Shown: in pieces, positions 61,430 to 64,000 of the stretch | Position numbering within the stretch: the first letter of the stretch is position 1 | Layout of the letters: the number at the start of each line of letters is the position of its first letter | Source: Putridiphycobacter sp045107045 | GTDB lineage: Bacteria; Bacteroidota; Bacteroidia; Flavobacteriales_D; Crocinitomicaceae | DNA length: 64,000 bases | Reading direction: 5' to 3' | Assembly: GCA_045107045.1 (NCBI GenBank) | Contig: JBGCFR010000009.1 | Coordinates: 1-64,000 of the forward strand | Program-made: the position numbers and the translations under genes | The notes under the pieces: generated by a model | Told to the model about the DNA's origin: nothing | Databases searched by the model: none | The model's input: only the letters and a program-made list of their open reading frames with translations

Positions 61430-62260
61430 ATGAAAATTACTGCATCTCAAGTAAACGACTTAAGAAAAAAGACCGGTGCTGGCATGATGGATTGCAAAAA
61501 AGCACTTGTAGAAGCAGAAGGAGATATGGATGCTGCTGTAACTATCCTTAGAAAAAAGGGTCAGAAAGTAGCTGCTAAGAGAGGTGAAAACGAAACTGCT
61601 GAAGGTTTAGTAATTGCTAAAACTTTTGATAATGGTAATACTGGTATTATCTTATCATTAAGCTGTGAAACAGATTTCGTTGCAAAAAATTCAGATTATT
61701 ATGCTTTTGTTGAAAGCATTATTGATGTTGCTGCCAAAAACAAATCAAAATCTATTGATGAATTAAATGCAGCTTCTTTTGATTCTAACATTACTGTTGC
61801 TGAAAAAATAACAGAACATGTTGGTGTTGTAGGAGAGAAATTAGTTTTATCTAATTATTCATTATTAGCTGGTGAAGCTGTTGTTGCCTATAATCATCCT
61901 GGTAACCAAGTGGCCACTATGGTAACTTTAACTAAAGGTGGTGATGAAGCAATTGACGCTGGTAAACAAGTTGCAATGCAAGTTGCGGCAATGGCACCAT
62001 TAGCATTAAGCAAAGAGGGTATTGATGAAGCTACAATTCAAAATGAAATCGAAATTGGAAAAGAATTAGCAATTAAAGAGGGGAAACCTGCTGAAATGGC
62101 TGAGAAAATTGCAATGGGTAGATTAAATAAATTCTTTAAAGAAAATACTTTATTGAGCCAATCTTTTATTCGAGATAATAAAAAATCAATCGAGCAATTC
62201 CTAAAAGACACCGACAAGGACTTAACAGTTTCGGACTTTAAAAGATTTGCTTTAAAATAA
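61430..62260 (+). CDS. tsf: Elongation factor Ts
   Basis: EF-Ts (276 residues) exchanges GDP for GTP on EF-Tu. Seen: VNDLRKKTGAGMMDCKKAL near the start (residues 7-25), GLVIAKTFDNGN, LSCETDFVAKN (the EF-Tu contact) and YNHPGNQVATMV. Nineteen bases after rpsB in the standard rpsB-tsf order. A hairpin terminator follows. Confidence 0.98.
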   Translation: MKITASQVNDLRKKTGAGMMDCKKALVEAEGDMDAAVTILRKKGQKVAAKRGENETAEGLVIAKTFDNGNTGIILSLSCETDFVAKNSDYYAFVESIIDVAAKNKSKSIDELNAASFDSNITVAEKITEHVGVVGEKLVLSNYSLLAGEAVVAYNHPGNQVATMVTLTKGGDEAIDAGKQVAMQVAAMAPLALSKEGIDEATIQNEIEIGKELAIKEGKPAEMAEKIAMGRLNKFFKENTLLSQSFIRDNKKSIEQFLKDTDKDLTVSDFKRFALK

Positions 62261-62270
62261 TTTATAAAAA

Positions 62271-62299
62271 AAGAGAAATTTAAATTTCTCTTTTTTTTT
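62271..62299 (+). terminator. Terminator after tsf
   Basis: AAGAGAAATTT and AAATTTCTCTT (62271-62292) form a continuous palindrome, followed by T7. It ends rpsB-tsf before pyrH. Confidence 0.85.
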
Positions 62300-62318
62300 G
62301 TTTTCAATTTACTACCAC

Positions 62319-63026
62319 ATGAAGTACAAAAGAGTTTTATTAAAATTAAGTGGAGAATCTCTGATGGGCGATAAGCAATTTGGGATTGACAATAACCGTT
62401 TAGCTGAATACGCTTCAGAAATTAAAAACCTATATGGCAAAATAGAATTAGCTATTGTGATAGGTGGAGGAAATATATTTAGAGGTGTGCAGGCGGAAAA
62501 AGGTGGAATGGATAGAACGCAAGGTGATTATATGGGCATGCTTGCAACTATGATTAATTCAATGGCACTTCAAGCTTCATTAGAAAAGGAAGAGATTAAA
62601 ACACGACTGGTATCCGCTATTGAAATGAGAGAAATTGCAGAACCATTTATTAAAAGACGAGCTACCCGACACTTAGAAAAAGGAAGAGTTGTCATTTTTG
62701 GTGCTGGTACAGGTAACCCTTATTTTACTACCGATTCAGCTGCAGCACTTAGAGCTATTGAAATGCAAGCAGATGTTATTTTGAAAGGAACAAGAGTTGA
62801 TGGAATTTATACCGCAGATCCAGAAAAAGATGCCAGCGCAACTAAGTATGATAATATTACTTTTGATGAAGCATATAACAAAGGTCTAAGCATAATGGAC
62901 ATGACTGCATTCACTTTATGTAAAGAAAACAATGTACCAATTATTGTTTTTGACATGAATAAAAAAGGCAATTTAGAAAAAATTGTAAACGGCGAAAAAA
63001 TTGGTACTTTAGTAGCCAATAAATAA
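62319..63026 (+). CDS. pyrH: UMP kinase
   Basis: UMP kinase (235 residues) phosphorylates UMP to UDP and is allosterically controlled in bacteria. I use ATG 62319 (MKYKRVLLKLSGE, the family start) instead of the TTG 62298. Seen: LKLSGESLMG, VIGGGNIFRG, FGAGTGNPYFTTDSAAALRA and VDGIYTADPEKD. Follows tsf after a terminator and precedes frr, a common order. Confidence 0.98.
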   Translation: MKYKRVLLKLSGESLMGDKQFGIDNNRLAEYASEIKNLYGKIELAIVIGGGNIFRGVQAEKGGMDRTQGDYMGMLATMINSMALQASLEKEEIKTRLVSAIEMREIAEPFIKRRATRHLEKGRVVIFGAGTGNPYFTTDSAAALRAIEMQADVILKGTRVDGIYTADPEKDASATKYDNITFDEAYNKGLSIMDMTAFTLCKENNVPIIVFDMNKKGNLEKIVNGEKIGTLVANK

Positions 63027-63045
63027 TCCTTTAATTTGAATTGTA

Positions 63046-63609
63046 ATGGAAGAAGAAATTAATTTTATTTTTGATTCTCTAAAAGAAGCTAATAAAAACT
63101 CAATAGATCATTTAGTTGAAGAGCTAAGAAAAGTAAGAGCTGGTAAAGCTACACCTTCAATGTTAAGCAGCGTAGTGGTTGATTATTATGGATCTTTTGT
63201 TCCATTAAGTCAAGTAGCTAATGTTAATACCTTAGACGCAAGAACACTTTCTATTCAACCTTGGGAAAAAGCAATGCTTGACGAAATAGCAAAAGGTGTA
63301 ACGAATGCAAACCTAGGTTTAAACCCTCAAAGCAATGGCGAAATGATTATCATTAATGTGCCAATGCTAACAGAAGAACGTAGAAAAGATTTGGCAAAAA
63401 AAGCAAGAGGTGAAGGTGAAAACGGGAAAATTAGCTTGCGAAATAATAGAAAAGATGCTATTGATGAAATTAAAAAACTAAAAGACAATGGCTTATCTGA
63501 AGATTTACAAAAAAATCTTGAAGATGATGTTCAAACGATCACCAAACAGTTTGGTGAACAAATTGACGATTTGTGTGCTAAAAAAGAAGCAGACATCTTA
63601 ACAGTCTAA
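63046..63609 (+). CDS. frr: Ribosome recycling factor
   Basis: RRF (187 residues) releases the 50S subunit from post-termination complexes with EF-G. Seen: LRKVRAGKATPSML, QVANVNTLDARTLSIQPWEK and ARGEGENGKISLRNNRKDAID. The protein is a three-helix bundle with a small strand domain. Nineteen bases after pyrH, then a terminator. Confidence 0.98.
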   Translation: MEEEINFIFDSLKEANKNSIDHLVEELRKVRAGKATPSMLSSVVVDYYGSFVPLSQVANVNTLDARTLSIQPWEKAMLDEIAKGVTNANLGLNPQSNGEMIIINVPMLTEERRKDLAKKARGEGENGKISLRNNRKDAIDEIKKLKDNGLSEDLQKNLEDDVQTITKQFGEQIDDLCAKKEADILTV

Positions 63610-63633
63610 ACGAATCAAATAAAAATTATTACT

Positions 63634-63664
63634 AAATCTGCCTTTTTAGGGCAGATTTTTTTTT
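63634..63664 (+). terminator. Terminator after frr
   Basis: AAATCTGCC (63634-63642) pairs with GGCAGATTT (63650-63658), followed by a T run. It lies 20 bases before the next gene. Confidence 0.88.
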
Positions 63665-63684
63665 CAAAGAAAAGCGAATTGGTT

Positions 63685-64000
63685 ATGGGTGAAGATTTTA
63701 GAAAGAGGTCTGAAAATTTAGATAACGATATTATTTTTGGTGTTAGAGCAGTAATTGAAGCGGTTCGAGCTGGAAAAGAAATAAATAAAATAATGATTCA
63801 GCGAGGTATGCAAAAAACCTTGTTTAAGGAATTAAAAGAAGAATTGGCTAATAAAACATATAACCTTCAATTTGTTCCGATTCAAAAGTTAAATAAACTC
63901 ACCCGTAAAAACCACCAAGGTGTAGTTGCATTTATTGCTCCTGTTCAATATCAAGACATTGAAAATATAACAACACGAATTTTCGAAGAAGGTCATGTAC
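63685..64000 (+). CDS. TrmH/SpoU-family RNA 2'-O-methyltransferase, RlmB-like (partial)
   Basis: The first 105 codons are present; the gene continues beyond the window. From ATG 63685 the protein shows the SpoU substrate-binding domain: FGVRAVIEAVRAGKEINKIM (residues about 19-38), RGMQKTLFKELKEELAN, and KNHQGVVAFIAPVQYQDIEN near residue 75. RlmB methylates G2251 in 23S rRNA; close relatives methylate tRNA, and the catalytic SPOUT part is not visible, so the target is not certain. Confidence 0.88.
   Translation, partial: MGEDFRKRSENLDNDIIFGVRAVIEAVRAGKEINKIMIQRGMQKTLFKELKEELANKTYNLQFVPIQKLNKLTRKNHQGVVAFIAPVQYQDIENITTRIFEEGHV

Overview
The window reads as chromosome of an AT-rich marine-type member of the Bacteroidota, most likely Flavobacteriales (Cryomorphaceae/Crocinitomicaceae/Vicingaceae-like; the exact family is inference). 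The grounds are: type IX secretion (T9SS) C-terminal sorting domains, TonB receptors with a CarboxypepD_reg-like domain, Reg_prop sensor kinases, LytTR regulators, lipoproteins with CK/CN start signals, start codons without Shine-Dalgarno sequences, and promoters of the Bacteroidota type (TTTG, 19-22 bases, TAnnTTTG). No rRNA, CRISPR array or intact phage is visible.

Layout. 1-7.9 kb: end of a T9SS-exported protein, an N-formylglutamate amidohydrolase, malate:quinone oxidoreductase, an orphan substrate-binding protein, an MWxxY/MORN-type repeat protein, a membrane protein, then purK-purE-rsmG. 8-11 kb: an accessory lipoprotein cluster (two paralogous Cys-containing lipoproteins, a strong hairpin terminator, a propeller-like lipoprotein, a CxxC thioredoxin-like lipoprotein). 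11-19.6 kb: NhaC-type antiporter, ruvX, two small membrane proteins, and a TonB receptor/DUF2141/LytS/LytTR set. 19.6-26.3 kb: mostly minus-strand housekeeping genes (CvfB-like S1 protein, holA, der, era) plus a T9SS protein and a 57-residue gene.

26.3-30.7 kb is the most mobile part. An initiator tRNA gene is followed by three degenerate copies of its 3' end, each with a terminator hairpin; between them lie a LysR regulator, a small membrane protein, an SbtA-type bicarbonate permease and a small partner, REP-like repeats, and a broken IS6-family transposase. This looks like serial integration at tRNA-fMet. 30.7-34.6 kb is a probable zinc-uptake locus (Fur/Zur repressor, His-rich lipoprotein, second lipoprotein, ZnuD-like TonB receptor).

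35-51.5 kb holds secreted proteins of unknown function, two large Reg_prop sensor kinases with their regulators, a lone LytTR protein, a glycine-rich T9SS protein and a two-gene cytoplasmic pair without recognisable domains. 52-55.5 kb is a complete 5-oxoprolinase set (pxpABC) led by an NRAMP-related transporter that lacks the metal-binding motifs. After a PA-domain T9SS protein and a PurF-type enzyme, the window ends in a translation block: rplM-rpsI, rpsB-tsf, pyrH-frr and the start of an rlmB-like gene.
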